DNA of 64,000 nucleotides from Macrosoma leucophasiata. Lineage: Eukaryota; Arthropoda; Insecta; Lepidoptera; Hedylidae. Shown in pieces: positions 50,716 to 61,443 of this stretch. How positions within the stretch are numbered: position 1 is the stretch's first letter; each line of letters begins with the position of its first letter. Below the pieces are notes generated by a model. That model had not been told where the DNA came from, did not search any database, and saw only the letters and a list, made by a program, of their open reading frames with translations. The translations under genes were made by a program, and so were the position numbers. The DNA lies in the NCBI GenBank assembly GCA_036365455.1, contig JAWQUS010000025.1, positions 24,526,001 through 24,590,000 of the forward strand, read 5' to 3'.

Positions 50716-51905
50716 TCCAGCCTAGTACTTTTGAAGAAAATTTGTGACAAACAGCGAGTCTTACGATATGATTCTACAAGGTTCCTTTTACCTAAAAATA
50801 TCTCAATTACTTAAACAGAAAGAGCGATCTGTAACGAAGGAACCGTAACTGATACTTTTAAATCGACCGTATAAACAGTCGGTGAACTGCTCCCTAGGGC
50901 CCTTTGAATTGAGCTGAATGACCGACATTACTACGATAGGCATTTCTATTTTATTATTTCAGTAGTTTCTACTTAACGTTTAGGGTTAAACCTAAAACGT
51001 ATTCCCTTTTCTTTGTTCTTTTGTTTTTATTCCGTCCTCGATATCAGTTAAGATTGTTTGCTTCTTTTTTGTATTTGCAGGCTTTGAGAAGGGTATTTGA
51101 TTTTCTTTTATAAATACGTAATCTTGTATGTTTCAAGAAGTTGCACAAATTGATTTGTATAGAAAAAAAGGCACAAGATAAAGTAGCTTCTAAATGTTAT
51201 TCCGAGTATTTAAATCAATGAATTATACAATTTATCTCACATTGAGAATCCTAGAAATAATCGCAACTGATTCAGATTTGGACAATTTGCTAATCGGACA
51301 TTTTAGGAATTGTACATTTTGCTACTGACAGCATTAAAATAGTAGTTGCGCTAATTCGAAACATTAAGATTATATTGCTTATATTTTCCTATCTAGGTAA
51401 CCTTTTGGGAAGGTCAAAGTTGACCCAATCTGCGGTATCGATATAATTCGACCCTCAAGAAACCATTAGTTTATTCATATTTTATAATGTATATCACGTG
51501 CGTGCGTCAAATGTAATCGAATTCCTATGTAATTCCGGATTCGAATCCGTTGCCGAATGGCAAAAATTGGACCCTTGTAATTTCGTCCTGTTCGATGATA
51601 TTTTATGGGGATAACGATCATGATCCTGTCATCTGAATATTAATTTTGCTTTATAGCTCCATGTCCGCGTTTCTCTGAAAATGTGAATAGGCAAGAAAAT
51701 ACGCGGAATTCGCAATTATTTGCGTTTGAATAGGTTAACCTATGAACAGATGTCAACTAAAGCCCTATTCAGACCTTCGTGTTATTATACTGAATAGAGC
51801 TTAATTATGATCTGTAAAAGTTTAATTTTTCGCAATAAAACATGCAAGTTAATTTAGAAATAACGAAATCGATAGACATTTTTTACTTTGAGTAGGAATT
51901 GATTT
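50716..51905. other. AT-rich stretch, nothing recognised
   Basis: About 1.2 kb with no shared repeat or convincing frame. Confidence 0.4.
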
Positions 51906-52012
51906 TATTTATTTATTCTTTTTATGCACGAAGATGGTACATATAGGCGGACTTAATGCCACTAGGCATTATCTCCCAGTGAACCTTTGGGTCAATTTTC
52001 TACTGGTAGAAG
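51906..52012 (-). mobile_element. LINE 3'-end fragment (family J), copy 2
   Basis: tttatttattctttttatgc, ggcggacttaatgccactag and cagtgaacctttgggtcaat; compare 15563-15668. Confidence 0.55.
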
Positions 52013-52025
52013 AGAAATAAAATCT

Positions 52026-52314
52026 TACTGGTGGTGTAGAGCTCCAGTGACGGAGCTCGCGGGCGTAGGCACTACCGCATTACCTAATATACTTGCCGCT
52101 AAATGGTAGTGTTCAGCACTATCGTGTTCCGGTCAGGTGGTAATGTACGCCCCTGTGATTCTCGGCACAGAGGCATGACACTTTAAGCCTCAGGACGGGT
52201 AACGCTCCTCTGGTCTTTCTGTGGGTGTCTATAGGCTGCAGTAATTACTTAACATCAATGTGAGTTGCATGCTTGTTTGCCACTTTTCTTATGTTATGAT
52301 ATAACATAAAAAAA
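52026..52314 (+). mobile_element. SINE-A copy (full length, diverged)
   Basis: A one-base insertion lies in the hairpin (ggtggtgtagagctcc), and the expected gcattttgacc block is missing. Confidence 0.82.
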
Positions 52315-52587
52315 TGTCAATAACATTTTATTATTTTCGTATAATCGTAAGACCTAATCGCTTTAGCGTATTTCTGTGAAAAAACTCGCCTCTTTTGTTG
52401 TAACATTGAAACAATTGAGTTGTATAGGGATGGAATTCAATTCAGCTTTGAAAAAGTACTACAATAATATAACTTGTTTCTTTTTTGTATACCGTGAGCT
52501 GACCTTAATCAGAAATAACATTTTCTTTTTCGTACATTTTGAAACTTACATTGTGTCTTTCTGTTTCAATAATAATAATGTCCTCCA
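52315..52587. other. AT-rich stretch, nothing recognised
   Basis: The 157-codon frame 52376-52849 covers this stretch and the next SINE; its second half is SINE sequence, so it is not a gene. Confidence 0.4.
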
Positions 52588-52865
52588 GACCGAATTTCGG
52601 GACTGCGCGGGAAATATTATGGTGCACAAGTGTATGCGCAAACACAGGTGCACTCTCTATTCTTTTACTCTCATAGCCCGATTGGACGGCAATCCGACAC
52701 GGCCGGACAGAGATCGGGCGCAGGACCAACGGCTTTACGTGCTCTCTGAGGCACGACCAGACTTCGGGCTACTACTGGGAATCAGATTTTCCCGATCCGG
52801 AGATCGAACCCAGGACCTCAGGCTTCACCATCGTGGTTGCGACTACTGAGCCAACGAGGCAGTCA
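52588..52865 (-). repeat. tRNA-derived SINE (family Q)
   Basis: The minus strand starts gactgcctcgttggctcagt (A-box region), then gaggtcctgggttcgatctc (B box), then a GC-rich body with cggccgtgtcggattgcc-like text. The only copy in the window. Confidence 0.75.
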
Positions 52866-53010
52866 ATAATGGTGGACGTGACGACCCTACTTTCAATGGT
52901 TCAACGATTCCACCACGAGACCACGGAAGCTAAATAGCGACCGAAACGTCGGGTTCGAATTTAAATAATAATTTTAGTTTAATTTACGCTAGATAAATCC
53001 AAAAACTGCG
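52866..53010. other. Short unassigned stretch
   Basis: Contains gaccgaaacgtcgggttcga, text common in insect repeats; no assignment. Confidence 0.3.
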
Positions 53011-53378
53011 AAGCGCGCATGGCCCAGCGGCTGGTGTAGATCGTAAGCGATCTACTCGGTTAAGCACTACGGGCGCGGTCGGGTAGTGTGATGGGCGACC
53101 GCTAGTGGCAAATTAAATGCGCGTTTCCGTGCTTCGGAAGGCACGTTAAGCCGTTGGTCCCGGTTGCTATCGATGGATAGCAGTCGTTAAACCTTGTCGA
53201 AGGCCTTATGGGTGGTTTGAAAACATCCAACAGCGGGTTTCCCACTAACCCACCCACCTCCACCAATCCGCATTGGAGCAGCGTGGTGGAGTAAGCTTCA
53301 GGCCTCCCCCCAAAAAGGGGAGAGACTCGTGTCCAGCAGTGGGACGTATAATTTGTAGCCATTATTATTTATTATTAT
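53011..53378 (+). repeat. SINE-like repeat (family F), plus copy 1
   Basis: gcgcgcatggcccagcggct, palindromic gtagatcgtaagcgatctac, cgcgtttccgtgcttcggaa, caaaaaggggagagactcgt and ccagcagtgggacgtataat with an ATT-rich tail. Four copies are in the window. The head is not a clear tRNA; the 3' end is RTE-like. Confidence 0.8.
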
Positions 53379-53845
53379 TATAAATCCGAAAACTAGTTTT
53401 ATTTCAATGATTGTAGCTCGCGAAAACCTAAGAACATACTAAGCCAGAGTATATACGCCTATTTAATTTTAGGTGATGCGTATCAAATCAAGCCTACAAA
53501 CATTAAATTTGCATTATACCTATTTCAAATATAATTAAACGCTAATAAACGTTACAAAATTAAAACCACAAATTAAATTAGACTCGTCAAACAGGCAATT
53601 AACAGGACTGATGTCATAGCAAATATTATATTATTACCATATTAAAATGCAGAGAAATTGAAATTTTCATAGAAATATTGACGCTACAAATTAACTGAAT
53701 AGTAAATAAATATTTGATGACACCGCTAATGTACTGTTGAGATCCAATTATAAAGTTATTCGTTTCATTAGGCAGTTTGCTATTGAATTAATTATTTATT
53801 AGTCCCTTACGCCAGATATAACTGGTACTGACACACCTCCTGCAG
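53379..53845. other. AT-rich stretch, nothing recognised
   Basis: No feature supported. Confidence 0.3.
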
Positions 53846-54200
53846 CAAGCGCGCATAGCTCCGCGGCTGGTATAGATCGTAAGCGATCTACTCGGTTAAG
53901 CGATACGGGCGCGGTCGGGTGTGTGATGGGTGACCGCTAGTGGCAAATTAAAATGCGCGTTTCCGTGCTTCGGATGACATGTTAAGGCGTCGGTCCCGGT
54001 TGCTATCGATAGAAAGCAGTTAAACCTTGTCGGAGGGCTTATGTGTTTCAATACATCCGACAGCGGGTTGGCCACTAACCCGTATCTCCATCAACCCGCA
54101 TTGGAGCTGCGTGGTGTAGTAACCTGCAGGCCTCCCCCCAAAAAGGGGAGAGGCTCGTGCTCAGTGAGACGTATAATGGGTTGCCATTATTATTTATATA
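53846..54200 (+). repeat. SINE-like repeat (family F), plus copy 2
   Basis: gcgcgcatagctccgcggct to cagtgagacgtataatgggt. Same orientation as copy 1, ~830 bp apart. Confidence 0.8.
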
Positions 54201-54572
54201 ATGTGCATTTTCGTTACTATACACTTTCATGACAAAAAAACCTGTGCAATTTACACGTCGTAGAAGTGAAACCTACATAATCGTCGTATGATTAAAACAG
54301 ACACAATATAATGTTTCCTATCTCCCACGTCCCCACGTCAAATCTTATTAATTTATGTGACTGTCTCTTTTTACTGTTGCTTTTTCGTTTCATCGACTTT
54401 CCAATTACAATGATGATAATGAATTTTTCACTTCAAAATTAAGCGGAGATTATTTGGGTCATTAATTAAATCTCTAGAAAGACTCTTGTTGGTTACTTCC
54501 ATGTATATTATCCATGGGATATTTTTAATTTCAATTACCTATAAATTTTTATAATGATCATTTCTGTTTCAG
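54201..54572. other. AT-rich stretch
   Basis: Nothing recognised apart from the acceptor-like end at 54571-54572. Confidence 0.3.
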
Positions 54573-54624
54573 ATGTTGACGAATCACCCGCTTTGTGTTT
54601 GTTGGAATAACACGAATAACAACG
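54573..54624 (+). other. Exon-like 52-base segment
   Basis: Bordered by atgatcatttctgtttcAG and AACG|GTACGT. One frame is open across (MLTNHPLCVCWNNTNNN). Another ends in a stop after VDESPALCLLE and could be a terminal coding exon. There is no other support. Confidence 0.22.
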
Positions 54625-54824
54625 GTACGTTTGTATTGTAAAATCTTTGATCTTTACGCAATAATTGGACGGGGTAAGCAAAGATTTGCCTTTGCCTACC
54701 CATCCTATTTCACGTGCTATGACAACCTGAGGCTGTGATAGTGCTGCTGAACTTATAGAGTCTACATTTTGTTACCTATTACTCTGACGATTATGATTCG
54801 ACGCGACGGCGCAAATGCTACAAA

Positions 54825-54879
54825 TGCGATCAACTCAACGGCACATCCTGCAGCAGGATAAGTCGTTGAGTTGATCGCA
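54825..54879. other. Perfect 16-bp hairpin with a second hairpin in its loop
   Basis: TGCGATCAACTCAACG (54825-54840) pairs with CGTTGAGTTGATCGCA (54864-54879). The loop contains ATCCTGC and GCAGGAT. It is followed at about 54895-54930 by a LINE-B-like scrap (cgacctatttggtcatggta). Confidence 0.7.
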
Positions 54880-54935
54880 AAAATCCACCGTCAGTCAGTC
54901 GACCTATTTGGTCATGGTAGGTTATTCGAGAAGTA

Positions 54936-55169
54936 AAGACCAAAATCACGCATTACATAATGTTGTGTAGTGACGCGTCGTATTCCTCGCTCAAGCAGGA
55001 TACCGTCACAATAGGCCAAAAATACTTGAATCCGATTTTACGTGCTCGGTACGGCAAAACGCTGTTCTTTGTATGTGTTTGTATCCGGTACTACAAGGTA
55101 CATACACTTTTACTGTCAGATTTATATTTCATCTTAATTATTTGATCTAAGGCTTTAACAAAAGACCAA
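54936..55169. other. Unassigned stretch
   Basis: No feature supported. Confidence 0.3.
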
Positions 55170-55285
55170 CACACTGAGTTTGTTCGGTAGCGGAGATCAT
55201 CTCAGTAATACCTGCACTTTGGAACTCTGCTAAGTGAACGACTATGATTATGACGAACAGATTTTTCTTTTTCTTCTATGAAGAA
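55170..55285 (+). repeat. Unclassified repeat (family K), copy 3
   Basis: gagtttgttcggtagcggag and ctctgctaagtgaacgacta, then T-rich. Confidence 0.6.
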
Positions 55286-55814
55286 ATTGAAAAATTTGAT
55301 GCTTAATCAGTTAAATTTTATTTATAAATTGGTAATCATTAGTACCAGCTGGATTATTATTATTAATAATTTACTCTAGGTAGCTTGTAATCCGACAATG
55401 CAAAAGTGTCCTTGTGGATCTGTTAGAAGTAAATCATTTGCATTTTGAATTCTATAACTGATAATACTCAAATGGCTAGTCCGATAAACATTTTAATATA
55501 ATCTTTCAATTGCTTTTGGCGCTCTTATTATATTTTAATGTAAAGCTTCAAATAACAGCGGAATTCCAGAGAATACTGGATACAATTACTTTCAACTTGA
55601 TGAAACTTCTGTAGGGCTTGGCAAATTCGATTCCCAAGAAATTCTTAGATGCTTCAATTTATCTAAAAGTTCAAGATTTCTATTGAAATTTATGTGAGAT
55701 ACCTTTTAAAATATGGTTATTAATTTGATGTTCATTTGAATATTCCTTAGAATTCATTGGATGGGCAAGATTTTTTTGAATTCGTATGAAAAATGCCAAT
55801 GAAAATATAAAAGG
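55286..55814. other. AT-rich stretch, nothing recognised
   Basis: No feature supported. Confidence 0.3.
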
Positions 55815-56090
55815 TTTTTTTTAATGTACCTAATGGTAGTGGCAAACAAGCATGCAGTTCACATTGATGTTAAAAGATGACTGCAGCTTATAGACATCCA
55901 CACAAAGACCATGGTCAAAATGCAGATGCGCTACCACTCCTGAGGCCTAAGGTGTTATGCCTCTGTGTCGGAAATTACAGGTCCGTACATTACCACCTGA
56001 CCGGAACACGATAGTGCTGAACACTACCATTCAGTGGCAAGTATATTAGGTAATGCGGTGGTGCATACGCCCGCGAGCTCCGTCACCAGT
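55815..56090 (-). mobile_element. SINE-A copy, hairpin partly lost
   Basis: Body intact. The 5' hairpin is shortened (gcgagctccgtcaccagttc). Confidence 0.83.
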
Positions 56091-56161
56091 TCACGTTTAT
56101 AAAAGTTAATACTTATAAAATAACGTCCTTAGTCTTATTTTTCCGCTCAGCTACTGACAAT

Positions 56162-56290
56162 AATATTAATCCACTTTATTGCACATAGCAAAAGTAGAGA
56201 ATTACAAAACAATTTCAGAAACACGTGATACAACGGGCGGCCTTATCGCTAGAGGAGCGATCTCTTCCAGGCAATCCAACAATTACAGGA
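56162..56290 (-). mobile_element. LINE 3' untranslated fragment
   Basis: ccactttattgcacatagca, ggcggccttatcgctagagg and gcgatctcttccaggcaatc; related to the 3' region of the LINE at 28435-29193 (ctgcgatttcttccaggcaa). Confidence 0.6.
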
Positions 56291-56895
56291 GATACTTACA
56301 GTTGGGTAGGGTAGGGTCCGCATTATTAATTACTTAGTACTGATAGTTGAGTTTCAGTGATGAAAAGCATATTATTATGTGAAAATATCACTGAATTATT
56401 AATTGCCTTGCCAGTAATTATCAGTGATTAGTGTTAAATTATTCTGATTCTATGATAATGTTAGGCTTCGTTATTATATTCACAGGCTTTATTATTTTAT
56501 TTACATGAAAGCAATACAATTTAAAGACGTAAGCAATAGTGATGCACGTCTAGGTGTTCAAATTTTCGAGATAATATTTTAAAGGCTGATTCACTAAGCA
56601 CTTACCAACAATGTGAAATATTATGATTGTTTTTCACTTTCATAAGAACAATTGACTCAAATGACCCTGCAATCTTAACTTGATGACACATTCAGTTGCT
56701 TCAAATATGCGGTGCGATGCTTTTAGGCCTGTTGTCAATATACTCACTGAAGACCCTTTTTGGAAGTTATGTCATAAACTGTCCTTTTCTATCCAGTCAC
56801 GTTGATGTTATTTTCATCAACATAGCTAAAGTGCCCACTTAGGGACAGACCTTTGAAAGTCGTTAAGTTTATGGATAACTATCAGCCTACTACGG
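56291..56895. other. AT-rich stretch, nothing recognised
   Basis: A faint SINE-A-like ctaagcacttaccaacaatg occurs near 56597. No gene. Confidence 0.35.
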
Positions 56896-57180
56896 TTTTT
56901 TTATGTAAAGAAAGTGGCAAACAAGCATGCAGTTCACATTGATGTTAAGTGATGATTGCAGCCTATAGACACCGACACAATGATCAGAGGTCAAAATGCA
57001 GATGCGTTGCCACTTCCGAGGCCTAAAGTGTTATGCCTCAGTGCCGAAAATTACAGGGCCGTACATTACAACCTGACCGGAACACGATAGTGCTGAGCAC
57101 TACCATTTAGTGGCAAGTGCATTAGGTAATGCGGTGGTGCCTACGCCCGCGAGCTCCTTCACTGGAGCTCTACCACCAGT
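56896..57180 (-). mobile_element. SINE-A copy (full length)
   Basis: Near consensus; hairpin intact. Confidence 0.87.
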
Positions 57181-57412
57181 AAAACCAGGTTTAGCTCATG
57201 GTAATAATTCAGAATTGATGAGAAACGAAAATCAATCTTAGGGTCTGGTAATAGTGGTATTTTTGTAACAAATGCTGATAGCATTTTAAACTTTCTGAAC
57301 ATGCTGAAAATGTCAATGTATGTCGGTAAACCAATCCATTAAGAGAGAAACAAAACATAGAGAAAAGTTATAATTTGAAGGGCATTTGGAGACTCTTAGA
57401 TTAATTCATAGA
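57181..57412. other. AT-rich stretch, nothing recognised
   Basis: No feature supported. Confidence 0.3.
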
Positions 57413-57723
57413 AACGTAACTTCACGCCTGTAATCCCCGAAGGGGTAGGCAGAGGTAAATGCATGCATTCAATCATACATGCAAACACCCACGACTCGCC
57501 GGTTACGCTTTGGCCCATGTAACAGGTGGCGAACCTGTTGCCATCTCCAGGCACATTACCAAACTCCGGGATACTGGGAAACTTCCAGAAAATGGAAAAA
57601 TCCCAATAGAAGCAGAGATAAAGGATTTTAAACCGTTATCTCTGATAGTCCCCGACCCGGGAATCGAACCCAGGACCTCCAGCGCAATAGTAGTGGCCTG
57701 CTACCACTACGCTACTGAGGCAG
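57413..57723 (-). repeat. tRNA-derived SINE (family C), minus copy 3
   Basis: Same length and almost the same sequence as 30590-30900, which suggests recent activity. Head with intact A and B boxes at the right end. Confidence 0.88.
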
Positions 57724-58127
57724 GTGATTCATAGAAAAATCCATAATTACAACTGAAAAACACATTCACCTAGTTTATCGAATCATATTGAATAAATTCC
57801 TTTTACAGAGAGAGAAAGAGACAAAACATTAATTATAAACGAGCGGTGTGAAACAAAAGATTTGGGAATACCCCATTGTATCGGCAGCTTGAATACAGTC
57901 CCCAACCCCATTGTTTGGCGCAGGCGACAAATTTGCATACAAACACTGTATCTACGTTTTGCAAGGCTGTATTTAATTTTGTCTCGCTCGTATATACCTA
58001 CTTCGCTCTCGCATATTTACTGAATCTGCGCGTTTGATTTATTCCCTTTGATCCTTTTCTTGTCGACAGTCGTTATTGTAAGAATCTATTCGGTTGCTTT
58101 GAATTCGTTATTTGATGTCCATTTAGG
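57724..58127. other. Unassigned stretch
   Basis: GC-intermediate sequence (ttggcgcaggcgacaaattt) without a frame of note. Confidence 0.35.
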
Positions 58128-58665
58128 GTGGCTCGTAACAGCCGTAATGGTTATGTGAAATTTGATACAAAGGTAATATTTGCTTTGAATATATTTTCGC
58201 TTTTATATGGAAGCGAGAGCGAATGCAGGAAAGAGCATGAAAGTAAGTTGAACGCGGTCGAGATGAGATCTTTGGGCAAAATCTGCGGTGTATCACTCAC
58301 CGATCGCGTTAGTAATGAAGATGTAAGAAAGAGACTTTGTGTGAATGATAGTATCGGTGTAAAAATGAAAAAAGGCATGCTCCGATGGTTCGGGCATATA
58401 GAAAGAATGTCGAATGAGCGAATGACTAAACAGATAAACAATGCGAATGTGGATGGTTGCAGAGGCCCAGGAAGACCAAGGCTGACCTACCATGACCAAA
58501 TAGGTCGAGTTCTGTCTGTCAAAAGTTTTAGGAATCGGCGTGCATGTATAAAGAGAATGATGAAAGTAGACGAGGCACGAGAGGTTTGTCAGAACCGGGA
58601 TGTCTGGCGCTCTACACTCTCTGCCTACCCCGTTAGGGACCTGGCGTGAAGATACATACAATATA
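58128..58665 (+). mobile_element. LINE family B, longest copy: C-terminal ORF2 and tail
   Basis: A 173-codon frame (58128-58649). LINE homology starts at about 58190 with LLYGSES, followed by VEMRSLGKICGVSLTDRVSN, MLRWFGHIERMSNERMTKQI and GCRGPGRPRLTYHD, the post-RT region of RTE-like LINEs. A gap of a few codons occurs after GRVLS relative to the copy at 5505-5741. Ends ctaccccgttagggacctgg, then cgtgaagatacatacaata. The catalytic RT and endonuclease are absent (5' truncation), so it is not autonomous. Confidence 0.85.
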
Positions 58666-58881
58666 TTTTTATTATAGTTATACATTTTTTCCGCCTGGTC
58701 ACAGAGTAGTTAAGAGGGCGGTTTGATTTTTTTGGTTATATAGTTGCGGGTTCAGAACTAAAACAGTTTTTGAGCTCTATCATTTTCCAAATTGATGTAA
58801 AGACAGGGTCTATGTAAACAACTTAGGCCTCTGGCTTATAGGCTGCAAGCATTACCAAATTACCGTGTTTAGCACCATTGT
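58666..58881. other. Unassigned stretch
   Basis: Some SINE-A-like words (aggcctctggcttataggct) suggest a decayed remnant. Confidence 0.35.
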
Positions 58882-59158
58882 GTTTTTTTTATTATTATGT
58901 AATGGAAGTGGTAAACAAGCATGCAGTTTACATTGATATTAAGTGATGACTGCAGCCTTAAGACACCCACACAAAGACCAAGGTCCAAATGCAGATGCGT
59001 TACCACTCCTGAGGCCTAAGGTGTTATGCCTCTGTGGCGGAAATTACAGGGCCGTACATTATCACCTGACCGGAACACGATAGTGCTGAACTCTACCATT
59101 TAGCGGCAAGTATATTCGGTAATGCGGTGGTGCATACGCCCGCGAGCTCCGTCACTGG
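58882..59158 (-). mobile_element. SINE-A copy, 5' end slightly short
   Basis: Lacks the last ~15 bases of the hairpin (ends gagctccgtcactgg). Confidence 0.86.
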
Positions 59159-59849
59159 AAAAAGGTCACCTGTCAAAAAGGTGCAGAAAGACTAAAAGTT
59201 AGATATAAAAACTTATAGCAAAATTAAAATAAAAAGAAAAAATAATCTATTACTACCGGTAAATAATTAATGTCATTAATTTATAACAACACCGTGATTT
59301 CATCCTAATTTAACTAGATTTAAGGCTTCATCTTTGACCAAACACTTTTCCTTATTATTTACTTTATACCTTTATAATGAGAAGTTATAAGGTTGTATTT
59401 CCTAATGGAAATGTCATTTGGAGTGGACCCCAATACTTTTCTCTATTTAACTGCCTATAAATGTCTCTTTGTTGGAAGCTCCGTATCCTAGTGGGCTTTT
59501 AGGCCCTTATTAATAAACAGAAGCAAAAATGTTGTGCGGTCTGAAGGGTCTACGTTTTCTTTTTTTTTTTGCAATATAGTATTTTTTGGTCTTTAGTTTT
59601 TATTGACCATAATGATCGCTCCATGAATTCAATAGATATTATTACATTCTAGGAACTTCAAAATAGAATTTCAAACATGAGTTATGTTTGATAAACATTG
59701 AAAAAATATCGGTATATAAGAGGGCTTTTTGAACGATATCACCAATCTATCCACTGATTAGTTACGTAGCTCACAAGGGCTCAAAGCAGCGCCGCTTGTA
59801 ATAATATCGCAAACACTTGGCAGAAACTGATATTTAAAAAAAAATAGAT
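59159..59849. other. AT-rich stretch with a TATA-like element
   Basis: TATATAAG at 59713-59720 is followed by an AT/GC-mixed sequence with gatatcaccaatc ~25 bases on, resembling a core promoter. No ORF follows closely before the SINE-A at 59850. Confidence 0.3.
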
Positions 59850-60088
59850 TCCTGTGCGTAGGCACTATGACATTACTTAATCAATCTGCCTCCAAATGGT
59901 AGTATTCAGTACTATCGTGTTCCGGTTTAATGGTAATAGACGGCCCTGTAATAACTATCACAATTTTAAGATTTCAGGGGTGGCAACACATATGACTGTT
60001 GGTCTTTGTGTAGTTGTCTACTGGCAGTCATCACTTAACATCTATGTGAACTGCATGCTTGTTTGCCACCTTCGTTACATAAAAATAA
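59850..60088 (+). mobile_element. SINE-A copy, old, truncated
   Basis: Starts in the distal part of the hairpin (tgcgtaggcactatgacatt). The tail is gttacataaaaata. Confidence 0.78.
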
Positions 60089-60159
60089 TCCATCCAAAAG
60101 ATATCCTCTCCTGAAAATACTCTTATACTAACAGCCACCTGTAAGGTTACTTTTAAATT

Positions 60160-60326
60160 GTGTTCTGAATGGGGTAACTTTGTATACACACAAAACACTA
60201 ATAAACGCGAAGACTCGAAACAATCACATAACCTCAAGCAAATACCTGTAGGCCATAAATCTATCTGTCCCGCTGTGGGAATCCAACCCGCGATCTTCAA
60301 ATCAAGCGACTGACATACACTGCTTG
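60160..60326 (-). repeat. tRNA-derived SINE (family O), copy 3
   Basis: The minus strand has gatcgcgggttggattccca (B box) and tatggcctacaggtatttgc, matching 17178-17375. Confidence 0.65.
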
Positions 60327-60330
60327 ACTC

Positions 60331-60615
60331 ACTGGTGGTAGAGCTCCAGTGACAGAGCTCGCGGGCGTAGGTACCAACGCATTACCTAATATACTTGCCG
60401 CTAAATGCTAGTGTTAGGCACTATCCTGTTCCGGTCAGGTGGTAATGTACGGCCCTGTAATTTCCAGCACAGAGGCATAACACCTAGGCCTCAGGAGTGG
60501 TGACGCATCTGCATTTTGATCTTGATTTTTGTGTAAGTGTCTATAGGCTGCAGTTACCACTTAACATCAATGTGAACTGGATGCTTGTTTGCCACTTCCA
60601 TTACATAAAAAAAAA
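60331..60615 (+). mobile_element. SINE-A copy (full length)
   Basis: Directly abuts the family O SINE. Near consensus. Confidence 0.87.
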
Positions 60616-60890
60616 CTTACTGGGTCTCTTAATCTCCTTTCTGTTCAGACTTTACCTTAAAGGCTTTCAGACACAACTATTATTAACATTTGCATATCGG
60701 TGAAGGCAACTCAAGAGACATTTGTCTAAAATTATGATTCAACACTCCAAAGTATAAACACAGATAGAATAGTGATGGTAAACAGAATAAATAAAACGTC
60801 GAGACATTAAACAAATATAGTCAAGAAGTCATAAAACCCCTATTTCTATACCAGTCATAAAACACCAAAACTGGGATCTCATTCGTGAAA
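60616..60890. other. AT-rich stretch, possible promoter of the next ORF
   Basis: cataaaac at 60856-60863 with tcatt ~24 bases downstream (60879-60883) looks like a TATA box and initiator, only ~10 bases before the ATG at 60891. Confidence 0.3.
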
Positions 60891-61416
60891 ATGTCATTTA
60901 AAACGTTGGGACACATCATTGAAAATGCCGTAGCGATAACAGTCTGTTATACATTTTTATACGTCGGACTGAACGCACTTGAAGCTATTTACGCCGTTAC
61001 GTCGGAGTACTTTATGAAATTGCTCCAAAGCACTTTGGTGAAACTCTGGAATGATTATGATGAGTTTATTTTCAGAGGTACGCCTTTATAGGACATTATG
61101 TAGCTCGTCTCGGGTTATTGCGGTTTAAAAGAACCTATTTAGGTGTACTCGCTTGACATTTTACTTGATACGAGTACGTAATAAGATCTTATTACGTTTT
61201 GGTTCATGTGTAAAGTATATAGGCTTTTCATTTGTTCCAGATGAGAGGCTGTTGCAAAAATCGTGCTCTTGTTTGGTCTATTTGGGTCTTACTTTGTGTG
61301 TTTGTGTATTATTTTCATGTCTTATATGTAATTTGTGTGTTATATGGTCTATACAATTAAGCAGAGGATGTTTACCCTATGCTAATGTTCAATGTCAGTA
61401 CACAGTTTTGTATTAA
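60891..61416 (+). CDS. Putative two-exon host gene for a 120-aa membrane protein
   Basis: Exon 1 is 60891-61077 (62 codons plus one base) and ends TTCAGAG|GTACGC. Exon 2 is 61241-61416 after a 163-base intron ending ttcatttgttccAG; the phase is kept and the frame ends in TAA. Exon 1 starts MSFKTLGHIIENAVA and residues 13-36 are hydrophobic. The rest of exon 1 is amphipathic and acidic at the end (KLWNDYDEFI). Residues 73-96, from exon 2, are a second, Cys-rich hydrophobic segment. The product would be a small protein with two membrane passes or one signal anchor plus one pass. No family was recognised. The unspliced frame adds only three codons after exon 1 (TPL), so exon 1 alone could also be a 66-residue protein. 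Evidence is composition and splice signals only. Confidence 0.38.
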
Positions 61417-61443
61417 TGCCACAATATGTTGCCTAATGTTTTC

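Noticed and set aside
52376..52849. 157-codon plus-strand ORF as a gene
   Set aside because: The C-terminal half is the reverse strand of a tRNA-headed SINE.
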